Assembly: GCA_947450255.1 (NCBI GenBank)
Contig: CANFVA010000005.1
Location: forward strand, 1 to 46,239
Reading direction: 5' to 3'
Length of the DNA stretch: 46,239 nt
From: Comamonadaceae bacterium
Lineage (GTDB): Bacteria; Pseudomonadota; Gammaproteobacteria; Burkholderiales; Burkholderiaceae_C
This document shows, piece by piece, positions 15,429-23,499 of this stretch (position 1 is its first letter; the number at the start of each line of letters is the position of its first letter). The position numbers and the translations under genes were made by a program. Below the pieces are notes generated by a model, which was not told the origin of the DNA, searched no databases, and saw only the letters and a list, made by a program, of their open reading frames with translations.

Positions 15429-16784
15429 TTAGTCAAAGCCGTTGAATTGATCCTGTATGCATTTGCGCGCCAGGTCTTGCGCTTGCGCGATTTGCGACGG
15501 TGTCATTTGCTGGGCCACAAATTCGCGGCCGCTGGCGGCCTGCGCGTGGCCGCTGACCGCGCCTACGTTAAACCACATATGGGCGCGCACATAGTCTTGC
15601 AACACGCCCATGCCATTGGCGTACAGCCAGCCCAGCGCCGCCTGGGCGTCGGCCTGTCCGCCCTGTGCTGCTTTGCGGTAACACTGCAAAGCACGCTGGT
15701 AATCGGGTGCCTGGTCCGCGCCTTCCTGGTAGAGCGCGCCCAGGTTGTACCAAGCCAGCACATCGCCCTGGTCGGCGGCCAGTTGCAACCACTGCATTGC
15801 GACCGTACGGCTGGCCAAGGTGCCTTGGCCGTTGGCAATCATCACGCCGAGGTTGTACTGCGCCTGCGCATCGCCCTGGTCAGCGGCCAGTTGGTACCAG
15901 GCCAGCGCGGCGGCATCGTCCTGGGCCACGCCCTGGCCGGTGGCATACATCAGGCCGAGGTTGAACTGGGCTGCCGCGTCGCCCTGTTCAGCGGCTTTTT
16001 GGTACCAGAACAGGGCTTTGTCGGTATTCCCATCGGCGCCTTGGCCGCTGCTATAGAGCACGCCCAGGTTGTATTGCGCAGCGGCATCGCCCAGCGCAGC
16101 GGCACGTTCGTAGCAGTCCAGGGCTTTGTCCCGGTCCACCGGCATGCCTTGGCCGTTGGAATACAAAAATCCCAGGTTGAACAAGGCGTGTAAATGGTTT
16201 TGGGCTGCGGCCAGCTGGTACCAGTGACAGGCTTGTTGCAAGTCTTGCGGCACGCCGTGGCCGTTGGCATACATCACGCCCATGCCGTACTGGGCTGCGG
16301 CATCTCCGGCGGCTGCGCCGTTTTGGTAGCACTGCAAGGCCAGCCCGAAGTCTTGCGGCACGCCCTGGCCGTTGGCGTACATCACGCCTAGGCCGCGCTG
16401 GGCGCTGGTGTCGCCTTGCTCGGCAGCAGCTTGGTACCACTGAAGCGCTTGCTGGTAGTCGCGCGCCGTGCCCTGGCCATTGGCGTACATCACCGCCAGA
16501 TTGGTTTGGGCATAGGACAAGCCTTGTTCAGCGGCAGCGCGGTACCACTTATGGGCTTGCGCAAAATCTTGCGGCACACCCTGGCCGTGCGCGTACATGA
16601 CCGCCAAATTGGACTGGGCCTGGGGCACGCCATGTTCAGCCGCTTGGCGGTAGCAGTCCAGCGCACGCGCGAAATCCTGCTCCACCCCCAGGCCTTGGGC
16701 GTACATCTGGCCCATATTGGTGAGCGCGGCAAGTTGCAAGTCGGGAGCGAGTTCGGTCACACCAGTGTTCTTCGGGTTGTGCAC
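15429..16784 (-). CDS. Sel1-like repeat protein, about 11 repeats; first gene of the island operon
   Basis: 451 residues from GTG at 16784, with AAGG five bases upstream; a nearby ATG is out of frame. About eleven 36-residue Sel1-like repeats (QAQSNLAVMYAHGQGVPQDFAQAHKWYRAAAEQGL and variants) fill residues 18-415. The last repeat ends in RAHMWFNVGAVSGH and the tail REFVAQQMTPSQIAQAQDLARKC, the common C-terminal cap of this family. No signal peptide is visible. The sigma-54 element at 16833-16848 lies about 50 bases upstream. It heads the Sel1, PLD/J-domain and Trp-repeat genes. Likely a protein-interaction scaffold; partners unknown. Confidence 0.9.
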   Translation of the reverse strand: MHNPKNTGVTELAPDLQLAALTNMGQMYAQGLGVEQDFARALDCYRQAAEHGVPQAQSNLAVMYAHGQGVPQDFAQAHKWYRAAAEQGLSYAQTNLAVMYANGQGTARDYQQALQWYQAAAEQGDTSAQRGLGVMYANGQGVPQDFGLALQCYQNGAAAGDAAAQYGMGVMYANGHGVPQDLQQACHWYQLAAAQNHLHALFNLGFLYSNGQGMPVDRDKALDCYERAAALGDAAAQYNLGVLYSSGQGADGNTDKALFWYQKAAEQGDAAAQFNLGLMYATGQGVAQDDAAALAWYQLAADQGDAQAQYNLGVMIANGQGTLASRTVAMQWLQLAADQGDVLAWYNLGALYQEGADQAPDYQRALQCYRKAAQGGQADAQAALGWLYANGMGVLQDYVRAHMWFNVGAVSGHAQAASGREFVAQQMTPSQIAQAQDLARKCIQDQFNGFD

Positions 16785-16832
16785 CCATGCCTTATCGGGG
16801 AAAGCCTGCGGCGAGGTGCTGTGCTGGGATTA

Positions 16833-16848
16833 TGCAGTTTGCGTACCA
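16833..16848 (-). promoter_or_regulatory. Sigma-54 promoter of the Sel1/J-domain/Trp-repeat operon
   Basis: Minus strand TGGTACGCAAACTGCA keeps GG and GC exactly ten bases apart, with the -24 TGGTAC and -12 CTGCA close to consensus. Predicted start near 16822, giving a 38-base leader to the GTG at 16784. It is divergent from the FleQ-like activator gene. Confidence 0.7.
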
Positions 16849-16896
16849 ACTCGCGGGAATCGGTGAAAACACGAGCGACACGCCAGTAATTCGTGT

Positions 16897-16913
16897 AATT
16901 TGTGAAACAAATT
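16897..16913. promoter_or_regulatory. Perfect dyad AATTTGT-GAA-ACAAATT in the divergent region
   Basis: AATTTGTGAAACAAATT has seven-base arms around a three-base centre. It lies about 65 bases upstream of the predicted -24 of the island operon and about 55 bases upstream of the -10 of the activator gene, a fitting place for an enhancer or operator site. The binding protein is unknown. Confidence 0.5.
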
Positions 16914-16932
16914 ATGAAAATTGCAAAAAAAC

Positions 16933-16967
16933 ACCAGTGAACTGTCTGAAAAATGACACTTACTGGT
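16933..16967. promoter_or_regulatory. Long imperfect palindrome overlapping the activator promoter
   Basis: The left arm ACCAGTGAACTGTC and right arm GACACTTACTGGT are nearly complementary around TGAAAAAT. The right end touches the -10 box at 16967, so a protein bound here would block transcription of the FleQ-like gene. Autoregulation or another repressor is possible. Confidence 0.55.
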
Positions 16968-16972
16968 ATGAT
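16964..16972 (+). promoter_or_regulatory. Extended -10 sigma-70 promoter of the FleQ-like gene
   Basis: TGGTATGAT is an extended -10 (TG-N-TATGAT); no good -35 is visible 17-18 bases upstream. Predicted start near 16979, 59 bases before the ATG at 17038. Confidence 0.5.
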
Positions 16973-17037
16973 TTTAAGGACCAAGCCCATCTGTAGGCGC
17001 ACTCTTCGAGGCGCGGGGCCGTCCCACACAAGGTTCC

Positions 17038-18177
17038 ATGTCGCGAAACGCTATCAATTTTATTGGTGAAAGTGATGCCATCCGGGCCATCCGGGACCTG
17101 CTCCCTGTGGTGGCGGCATCGAGTTCCACCGTGCTGATTACGGGGGAGAGCGGCACCGGCAAAGAGATTGTGGCGCGTTCGCTACACGACTTGTCCCACC
17201 GCGCCAACGCCAATTTTGTGCCCATCAATTGCGCGGCGATTCCCAAGGACCTGATCGAAAGCGAGTTGTTCGGCCACCGCAAAGGCGCCTTTACCGGCGC
17301 AGTGACGGACCGGGTAGGGCGCTTCGAACTGGCGCACAACGGTTCCATCTTCCTGGACGAGATCGGCGACCTGCCGCTGGAGTTGCAGGTCAAGCTGCTG
17401 CGGGTCTTGCAAGAGCGGGTGATTGACCCGGTGGGCGGCACCAAGCCGATACCGATCGATGTGCGCGTCATTGCCGCCACGCACCGCGACTTGGAGGCCG
17501 AAATCGCCGCCGGGCGCTTTCGCGAGGACTTGTATTACCGCCTCAATGTGCTGCCCCTTAATACACCGCCTTTGCGCGAACGCGCCTCGGATGTGCCTTT
17601 GTTGCTGCAGTTTTTTGCCAAGCACCACGCCGGCGCCGGCGAGAAGCCGATTACGTTTGCGCCGGATTTCACCTATGCCATGCAGGCCTACCAATGGCCG
17701 GGCAATGTGCGCGAGCTGTCCAATTTGATCGACCGCTTCAGCACCTTGTTTGCCGGTCAGTGCCTGGAGCTGAAAGATTTTTCTAAGAGCCTGTTGCCCA
17801 AGGGCATGCTGGCTTACAAGGCCTTGGCCGATTCGGGCGAGTTGCCGCAGATGGATCCGGCGCTGGCTTCCGGCCTATTTTCAGATGGCCCCACTTCTGG
17901 TGGTTTGTTCGATGAGGTGTCAGACGATGACGAGGCGCTGGTCCAAGACGAGCCCAACCAGGTCGAGCAAATGACGTTTATGTCGCAGGCGCTTCCGGTC
18001 TTGCCGCCCGAAGGCTTGTCGCTCAAGCACCGCCTGGCCGAAATCGAGCGCGATTTGATTGCCCAGGCGCTGAGCCGCACCAATGGCAATGTGTCGCAGA
18101 CGGCGCGCATCCTGAACGTACAGCGCACTACCCTGATCGAAAAAATCCAAAAATTCGGCCTGCGCGAAGGCGTTTAA
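17038..18177 (+). CDS. Sigma-54-dependent flagellar activator, FleQ-like, no receiver domain
   Basis: 379 residues. It starts directly with the AAA+ domain: Walker A GESGTGKE (36-43), the sigma-54 contact loop GAFTGA (83-88), Walker [10 protein letters not shown] (103-111), sensor/arginine region [13 protein letters not shown] (162-174) and PGNVREL. A long acidic linker (about 255-335) precedes a Fis-type helix-turn-helix ([25 protein letters not shown], about 350-375). There is no phosphorylatable receiver, so activity should depend on level, ligand or partner. FleQ of Pseudomonas binds c-di-GMP partly through an Arg-Asn pair after Walker A; here that site reads ARSLH. Its likely targets are the sigma-54 promoters at flgB, flgA, flhA and the divergent island. 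Confidence 0.9.
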   Translation: MSRNAINFIGESDAIRAIRDLLPVVAASSSTVLITGESGTGKEIVARSLHDLSHRANANFVPINCAAIPKDLIESELFGHRKGAFTGAVTDRVGRFELAHNGSIFLDEIGDLPLELQVKLLRVLQERVIDPVGGTKPIPIDVRVIAATHRDLEAEIAAGRFREDLYYRLNVLPLNTPPLRERASDVPLLLQFFAKHHAGAGEKPITFAPDFTYAMQAYQWPGNVRELSNLIDRFSTLFAGQCLELKDFSKSLLPKGMLAYKALADSGELPQMDPALASGLFSDGPTSGGLFDEVSDDDEALVQDEPNQVEQMTFMSQALPVLPPEGLSLKHRLAEIERDLIAQALSRTNGNVSQTARILNVQRTTLIEKIQKFGLREGV

Positions 18178-18185
18178 ACGCCTTG

Positions 18186-18206
18186 GGCGCCTGGCCGGCC
18201 AGCGCC
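18186..18206. terminator. Hairpin between convergent fleQ-like and minus-strand operon ends
   Basis: GGCG-C-CTGGCC / GGCCAG-CGCC forms a ten-pair stem with one bulged C and almost no loop. It sits exactly between the two convergent stop codons. No T tract follows on either strand, so efficiency as an intrinsic terminator is doubtful. Confidence 0.35.
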
Positions 18207-19247
18207 TTACTGGCCGTCGGGTGACTTGCCGGTGTTTTGGATACGCGGGTACTGCACCATTTTTTCGACAGGTTTTTCCGGCGCTTTAGGCGCTGCAGCG
18301 GGTGCGGAGCCGGGTGGGGCTACCGGCATGGCAGGTTTCACGCTGGCCTCGGCCGCTTTGAGCTGGCGTACCAAGGCCTCGGCTTCTTTGCGCACCGCTG
18401 CCGGGTCCGGCCGCGCGGGCGCCGGGCTGCCGACAGCGCGCACCTGATTGCTCAGATTACTAATCGCGCTGGCCTGGGCTTGCAATTTGCCATCCAGGTC
18501 TTTGATCAGCTTGGCCACATCCGGCGCCTTGTCTTTATCCTTGTCATGGCTTGGCTTGGCGATCGAGTCCGCGGCCGTTTGCACGCCGCGCATGACTTCA
18601 TCGAGGCGCAGTTCGATCTTGGTTTGCGCGCTGACGATGGCGTCTTGCTTGCTCGCGATCTCGCGCAGCGCCTCGCCATGCCCGCTGAATAATTCCAGCG
18701 ATTCATCCATGGCGATCACCCGTTTACCCACCGCGATCAGCATGGCATCAGCCTGGGCGACCCGCTGCTGCAAGCGAAAGGACATGAATGCAAACACACT
18801 CATGGACAAGACCATCAGCAGGCCGAACACTGCCAGGACGATGATGAGGTACATCTTTTGCCCGGCATAGCTTTCGATCAGCTGGGTGGATGCGCCATGC
18901 ATATCGCCCGCTGCTTTGGCCGCCATGCCAGCGGCCCGGTTGGCTAGCTGGGCGGAGTCCAACATCGTGGAACGCATTTCCGCCATTTCCGCATCTTCCA
19001 CCGGTGGCACGTGGTGTTCGGGGGCGTGTTGCGATTCCTCGGGGTCCGTGCCGCCGTGCAGCGCGCCGCCTTCGTTGCCATGTTCGCTGTCGGCATGGTC
19101 TGGCTCTGCGTGCACTTCTTCGTGCAGCACCGGTTCGTTGGGGCCCTCGTGCGCAGTTGCTTCGCTGGCAGCGGCGGGCGCAGCGCCGCCAATGGCTTCG
19201 ATGGCGGAAGCTTCGTCCGGTGTGAGTGCAGTGGGGGTATCGGCCAT
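18207..19247 (-). CDS. Acidic single-span membrane protein with coiled coil, unknown function
   Basis: 346 residues, not recognised. Residues 1-90 are acidic and rich in Ala, Glu and His (HEGPNEPVLHEEVHAEPDHADSEHG). One transmembrane helix spans about 132-156 (MYLIIVLAVFGLLMVLSMSVFAFMSF). A helical, probably coiled-coil region follows (about 158-290), then a Pro/Ala-rich tail. It is the last gene of the operon that begins with fliK and runs through flhB, 34 bases after the 149-aa gene. The position suggests a flagellar or polar-placement accessory role, but no domain supports a specific one. Confidence 0.75.
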   Translation of the reverse strand: MADTPTALTPDEASAIEAIGGAAPAAASEATAHEGPNEPVLHEEVHAEPDHADSEHGNEGGALHGGTDPEESQHAPEHHVPPVEDAEMAEMRSTMLDSAQLANRAAGMAAKAAGDMHGASTQLIESYAGQKMYLIIVLAVFGLLMVLSMSVFAFMSFRLQQRVAQADAMLIAVGKRVIAMDESLELFSGHGEALREIASKQDAIVSAQTKIELRLDEVMRGVQTAADSIAKPSHDKDKDKAPDVAKLIKDLDGKLQAQASAISNLSNQVRAVGSPAPARPDPAAVRKEAEALVRQLKAAEASVKPAMPVAPPGSAPAAAPKAPEKPVEKMVQYPRIQNTGKSPDGQ

Positions 19248-19281
19248 AGTTACTTACCTCTTGGTGGCAGGGGGCTGGCGT

Positions 19282-19731
19282 TTAGCCGCCCTTCATCAGC
19301 GCATCAAGCGCCTTGAGTTGTTCGCGGATCGTGTCGTTCTCAATTTTGAGTTGGATCACGCGGGCAGGGAAATCCATTTCGACCATTTCTTCGGTTTCAA
19401 ACTCCGCTTCCTGTGGGACGGGCTGTGCCGCGGCGTTCGCACTGGCGGCGGAGGAACCTGCCGCTACAGACGGCGCGATGGCGACGGTCTTGAGTTCTTT
19501 TTTTTCAGCCGGTGGCACCTTGATGATATTGCTCGCCGGTGCGCTTGGACGTTGTAACAGCACCGTATTTTCCGGGGCGATTTCCAACTCTTCTTCGGCA
19601 ATGTTTTCGTCTTTGGCAACGCGCCGGATGTCGGTGCCTACATGCGCCGACTTGCTTTTGGCCACATTGCTGCCCTCGGGCATTTCGACATGGTGCGGCG
19701 CGTGGCTAGGGAAAAATTCGGGTTCACTCAT
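19282..19731 (-). CDS. Hypothetical soluble acidic protein downstream of flhB
   Basis: 149 residues, not recognised. Acidic and Ala/Pro rich with low complexity in the middle, and a C-terminal helix (VEMDFPARVIQLKIENDTIREQLKALDALMKGG, about 117-149) that looks like a short coiled coil. No signal or membrane segment. Its start overlaps the stop of the 505-aa gene by four bases, so the two are translationally coupled. It may be a partner of its membrane-anchored neighbours. Confidence 0.7.
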   Translation of the reverse strand: MSEPEFFPSHAPHHVEMPEGSNVAKSKSAHVGTDIRRVAKDENIAEEELEIAPENTVLLQRPSAPASNIIKVPPAEKKELKTVAIAPSVAAGSSAASANAAAQPVPQEAEFETEEMVEMDFPARVIQLKIENDTIREQLKALDALMKGG

Positions 19732-21245
19732 CGCTTGTTCTCTCCACGCCGTTGCCCGGTGCCTACCAGATTGTCTTGCGAAAACTGCTCTTTCATGAAG
19801 CGCGCCGAGCGGATCTGCGGGTCTTTGGGTACCCCCGGGCTATCGGCATAGGCGCTGGCATCGCCCAGGGACCCAAAGGGACCGGACACCACGGAAAACT
19901 GCAAGCTGGACACATTGGGCAGGTAATTGGCCACGATGCGCGCGCGCTTGAGATTGGGATGCGCTTGCAGCCAGGCGTTGGCCTCGGCATAGCTCGGGAC
20001 AATGGTGTGCTGGACCAGGAAGGTACCCGCCGGCATTTGGCGCACCCAGGCCTGACCGGCTTGGTTTTGCGCGATCGTGGTCTCATCGGGCGCTTTGACG
20101 GCTTCTTTGACTTCCTTGGCCACCGGTGCGGGCTCGGGGACCGGCGCTGGCGCTGGCGCTTTGTTGCGCAAGCCTGAGGTGGGAACAATAGTCTCCACTT
20201 CCTCGGGCGCTTTGGGCGCCGCGCTGATGGCCGCTGGGGTGGGCGTGGCCGCTGGTGTAGTCGCGCTGGCGCCACTTGGTGCCGCGGCTTGGGCGGGCGC
20301 AGGTAACGCGGCAGAGGCCGGCGTAGCCGTTGCACTGCTGGCAACGGGGCTGTCGGCGGGTGCGGTGTGGGCGTTGTCGCCGCGCAGCAAACTGCGCAAG
20401 TCCTGCACGGCTTTATCGCCGGTGGGGATGACCCCGTAGAGCAGGGCGACGCCAAAGCCGCACAGCAACAAAAGTACCGCGGCGATAGCAGCCCAAAGCC
20501 CTATTTTGCGGACCGGTTGGCGGGTAGCTTCCTCGCTGGCTTGTGCGGCATCTGCGGGCTTGCTCTGGGCAGGCGGTGCGCTGGGTGCAGGTTCGGCCAC
20601 CAGCTCGGGCAGGGACATGGGGTGGGGCGTTGGTTTTTTCTGGGGCGTAATCTGGCGCAGCAGCGCGCCCACGACGCCTTCGCGGCCCTGTGCTCGCGCT
20701 TGCTCCAACAAGACCTCGGCCTGCTCAGGCGTCGGCGGCTCGATGTCCCAACTCAGGATGCGCCGGCCAAAGGCGGCCAGCAATTTTTGCTTTTGGCTGG
20801 ATGCGTTAAACAGCATCACGACCCGGATGTTGGCACCAGGGAAATGTTGCACCAGGCGCGCCAACAGTTGGATTTCGTTATCTGGCAGCGCGCCGGCGTC
20901 GTGCACGATCCAGATTTTGGGCGGCGCGTTGTGGAACTTGGCACCCATCGCGTCTTCAATCGAATAGTCTTGCAGCACCTCGTTAAAGCGCGTGATCAGC
21001 GCATCGGCGCTGGCAGGAAAGCACACTTCCAGGCCGATATGCGGCGCCGCTTCGCGCAAGCGGGCGACCAGTAGTTTGCCGTAATGGTCCAAGATGGCAT
21101 CAAAACCGCTGACCAGTGACAGGCTCATATTGTCCTGCACCAGCGCCGACACGTAGCCCTCTAGGCGCATGCGGTCGGCTACGCGGAACAACAGCGGTTG
21201 TACGCCTGCAATGCTGTCATCGCCAGGAAATTGATGTTCGGTCAT
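19728..21245 (-). CDS. Membrane-anchored protein with degenerate ATPase-like N-domain and SPOR-like C-domain
   Basis: 505 residues. Residues about 1-200 resemble an AAA-type domain of the ExeA/DamX sort (PKIWIVHDAGALPDNEIQLLARLVQHFPGANIRVVMLFNAS, Walker-B-like) but no Walker A loop is visible. A transmembrane helix spans about 248-272, followed by a long Ala/Pro-rich stretch. The C-terminus (about 410-475) is SPOR-like (AGTFLVQHTIVPSYAEANAWLQAHPNL...FSVVSGPFGSLGDASAYA). SPOR domains bind denuded septal or polar peptidoglycan, which would suit positioning of a polar flagellum. It overlaps flhB by four bases. The architecture resembles DamX; the function here is inferred. Confidence 0.72.
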   Translation of the reverse strand: MTEHQFPGDDSIAGVQPLLFRVADRMRLEGYVSALVQDNMSLSLVSGFDAILDHYGKLLVARLREAAPHIGLEVCFPASADALITRFNEVLQDYSIEDAMGAKFHNAPPKIWIVHDAGALPDNEIQLLARLVQHFPGANIRVVMLFNASSQKQKLLAAFGRRILSWDIEPPTPEQAEVLLEQARAQGREGVVGALLRQITPQKKPTPHPMSLPELVAEPAPSAPPAQSKPADAAQASEEATRQPVRKIGLWAAIAAVLLLLCGFGVALLYGVIPTGDKAVQDLRSLLRGDNAHTAPADSPVASSATATPASAALPAPAQAAAPSGASATTPAATPTPAAISAAPKAPEEVETIVPTSGLRNKAPAPAPVPEPAPVAKEVKEAVKAPDETTIAQNQAGQAWVRQMPAGTFLVQHTIVPSYAEANAWLQAHPNLKRARIVANYLPNVSSLQFSVVSGPFGSLGDASAYADSPGVPKDPQIRSARFMKEQFSQDNLVGTGQRRGENKR

Positions 21246-22402
21246 GCGGGTGCGGCCTCAGGGTGCAAAGGCTTGCCGTTGGTATCAAACAGCATGGATG
21301 GCGGTAGTTTGGGCGCAGGCCGTGCCATCGGGTCCACGCCGGGCTGCACCTGGGCCAGGCTGAACACATAGGCGATCACCTGGGCTACTGCGAAATACAA
21401 GGACTCGGGGATGGGCTGGTCCAGTTCGGTGGTGAAGTACAGCGCACGCGCCAGTTCGGGCGCGGCAAATATTTCGATGCTGTGCGCCTTGCCCTCTTCA
21501 CGGATGCGTGCAGCGGTATGGTCCACCCCTTTGGCCAATAGCAGCGGCGCGCCGTCGGAGGTCGGGTCGTACGAAAGCGCCACGGCAAAGTGCTCCGGGT
21601 TGGTAATGATGACGTCGGCTTCTTTAACTTTTTGCATCATGCGTGCGGTGGCCACCTCGCGTTGGCGGCGTCTGATTTGCGCCTTCACTTCGGGGCGGCC
21701 TTCCATGTCTTTATGCTCGTCCTTGATCTCCTGCTTGGTCATGCGCATACGCTTCATGAAGCTGTATTTTTGGTAGGGCACGTCGATCATGGCGATCAGC
21801 ACCAGACATAGCGTGAGCCACATCACCGATTCAGAGATCAGGCTGCCAGCCTTGGCCAGGGCCGGCTCCACCGCCATGGCACCTAAGGACAGCAGTTCGG
21901 CGAAATGGTGGCTGAGCAGGTTGACCAATACGGTACCGATCAAAACCATTTTGAGAATAGATTTGATCAGCTGTACACCGGCATCAATTCCGACGATTTT
22001 TTTCATCCCGTTGATCGGGTCGAGTTTGGAAAAGTCGGGCAATATGGATTTGACGGAAAACAGAAAGCCGCCGGTTGCCCCCGAGGCCAAAATCGCCACC
22101 ACCATGGTCACCAGCATCAGCGGCAAGATCAGCAGCAACCCGTGCAGCATCTGGCTGCCAAAGGCGGCGGGCAGCAGCATGGGCGATTCGAGTAATTTGC
22201 GGTCAAAGGTAAAACCGGCACCAAAGTACACAGACAGTTGTTTGAACCAGACCTCGCCCATCATCAGCAGCATAAAGACGCTGCAAATCATGACCGCGGC
22301 CGCCGGCAGTTCGCTGGAGCGGGCAACCTGGCCGTCATCGCGCGCGCGCTTGAGGCGCCGCGCGGTCGGGTCTTCGGTGCGATCGCCGCTGTCGTCCGCC
22401 AT
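21242..22402 (-). CDS. flhB: Flagellar export switch protein FlhB
   Basis: 386 residues, full length. FlhB is an inner-membrane part of the flagellar export gate; its cytoplasmic domain autocleaves to switch export from hook to filament substrates. Visible are the N-terminal DRTEDPTARRLKRARDDGQVARSSEL signature, four membrane segments, and MTKQEIKDEHKDMEGRPEVKAQIR. The cleavage site reads NPEH (residues 268-271) instead of NPTH, keeping the Asn-Pro bond where cleavage occurs. It follows fliR by three bases and overlaps the 505-aa gene. A separate FhlB-like protein is at 5433. Confidence 0.97.
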   Translation of the reverse strand: MADDSGDRTEDPTARRLKRARDDGQVARSSELPAAAVMICSVFMLLMMGEVWFKQLSVYFGAGFTFDRKLLESPMLLPAAFGSQMLHGLLLILPLMLVTMVVAILASGATGGFLFSVKSILPDFSKLDPINGMKKIVGIDAGVQLIKSILKMVLIGTVLVNLLSHHFAELLSLGAMAVEPALAKAGSLISESVMWLTLCLVLIAMIDVPYQKYSFMKRMRMTKQEIKDEHKDMEGRPEVKAQIRRRQREVATARMMQKVKEADVIITNPEHFAVALSYDPTSDGAPLLLAKGVDHTAARIREEGKAHSIEIFAAPELARALYFTTELDQPIPESLYFAVAQVIAYVFSLAQVQPGVDPMARPAPKLPPSMLFDTNGKPLHPEAAPA

Positions 22403-22405
22403 GGC

Positions 22406-23182
22406 TTAGCCTCCGGCCGGGGTAATCTGGCCCCGTATTTCCATAAAGCCCTGCAGCCAGAGCCACTCGATACGCGCGCCCATGCTGGGCAGGGCCACCA
22501 TCAAGACAGCAAAGCCGGCCACGATCATGACCGGCAGCCCGAGCGAAAAAAGATTCAGGCTGGGCGCTGCACGCGTGGCCACACCCAAGCCGATATTGAT
22601 AAACAACATGGTCACCATCACCGGCAGCGCGGTTAACAGGGCGCCTAGAAAAATCATTGAACTCCATTTGACAAAGTGCATCCACGCCGTAGCAGTGAGC
22701 AGTCCTTTGCCGATGGGCAAGCTGTTAAAGCTGTCCACCACCAGCGCCAACAGCATGGTGTGGCCGCCTAGGCCCACAAAAATAAGCGTCGAGAGGATCA
22801 GCACAAATTGCGCAATCACCGGCACATTGCCCAGATTGGGGTCCATCAACATCGCCATCGACAGGCCGATCGCCGTCGAAATCGATTGCCCTGCCAGCAA
22901 GATGGCGGCAGTGATCACTTGCAGCGACATGCCCATGACCAAACCGATGGAGACTTGGTTAAAAATTTCCACCAAACCGCTGGGCGAGACCGGATCGATC
23001 TTGGGCCAGTCAAACAGCGGGTAGACCATCCAGGTCAAGGCCACGCCCAGCAACACCCGCATGCGCACATTGAGCGAGCGCAATGAAAAAATAGGCGCTG
23101 ACAACAGCAGCGCCGAAATGCGCAGCATAGGCCACAAAAAGGTATAAAACCTTTCAATGATGTCGGCGGCCAAGAGATTCAT
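22406..23182 (-). CDS. fliR: Flagellar export gate protein FliR
   Basis: 258 residues with about six hydrophobic helices, the normal FliR form; it builds the export channel with FliP and FliQ. Family marks include RISALLLSAPIFSLRSLNVRMRVLLGVALTWMVYP, ITAAILLAGQSISTAIGLSMAMLMDPNLG and PVMVTMLFINIGLGVATRAAPSLNLFSLGLP. Between fliQ and flhB in the standard order. Confidence 0.96.
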   Translation of the reverse strand: MNLLAADIIERFYTFLWPMLRISALLLSAPIFSLRSLNVRMRVLLGVALTWMVYPLFDWPKIDPVSPSGLVEIFNQVSIGLVMGMSLQVITAAILLAGQSISTAIGLSMAMLMDPNLGNVPVIAQFVLILSTLIFVGLGGHTMLLALVVDSFNSLPIGKGLLTATAWMHFVKWSSMIFLGALLTALPVMVTMLFINIGLGVATRAAPSLNLFSLGLPVMIVAGFAVLMVALPSMGARIEWLWLQGFMEIRGQITPAGG

Positions 23183-23209
23183 AGGACACTCGTTTGCAAG
23201 GCAGTGCGC

Positions 23210-23479
23210 TTAGACAAACAGCGTGGGTATGCGTTGAAAAATACCGCGTGTGTAATCGATCAGCGTGGCCAGTTGCCAACCACCGACCAGCGCCAGTGTG
23301 ATTGCCAATGCTGCCAGCTTGGGGATGAAACTGAGGGTTTGTTCATTGATCGAAGTCGCTGCCTGGATGATGCCAATAAACAAGCCTACGCCCAGCGACA
23401 CGCCCAGAAGCGGCGAAGAAATCAGCACGACCATCCACAAAGCCTGATGGCCTAAATCCACAACGGTTGAGATATCCAT
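23210..23479 (-). CDS. fliQ: Flagellar export gate protein FliQ
   Basis: 89 residues with two transmembrane helices, standard for FliQ (ALWMVVLISSPLLGVSLGVGLFIGIIQAATSINEQTLSFIPKLAAL is diagnostic). AGGAG lies seven bases upstream of the ATG. It is 20 bases after fliP and 27 before fliR. Confidence 0.96.
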   Translation of the reverse strand: MDISTVVDLGHQALWMVVLISSPLLGVSLGVGLFIGIIQAATSINEQTLSFIPKLAALAITLALVGGWQLATLIDYTRGIFQRIPTLFV

Positions 23480-23499
23480 GCTATTTCTCCTGCAGCAAA

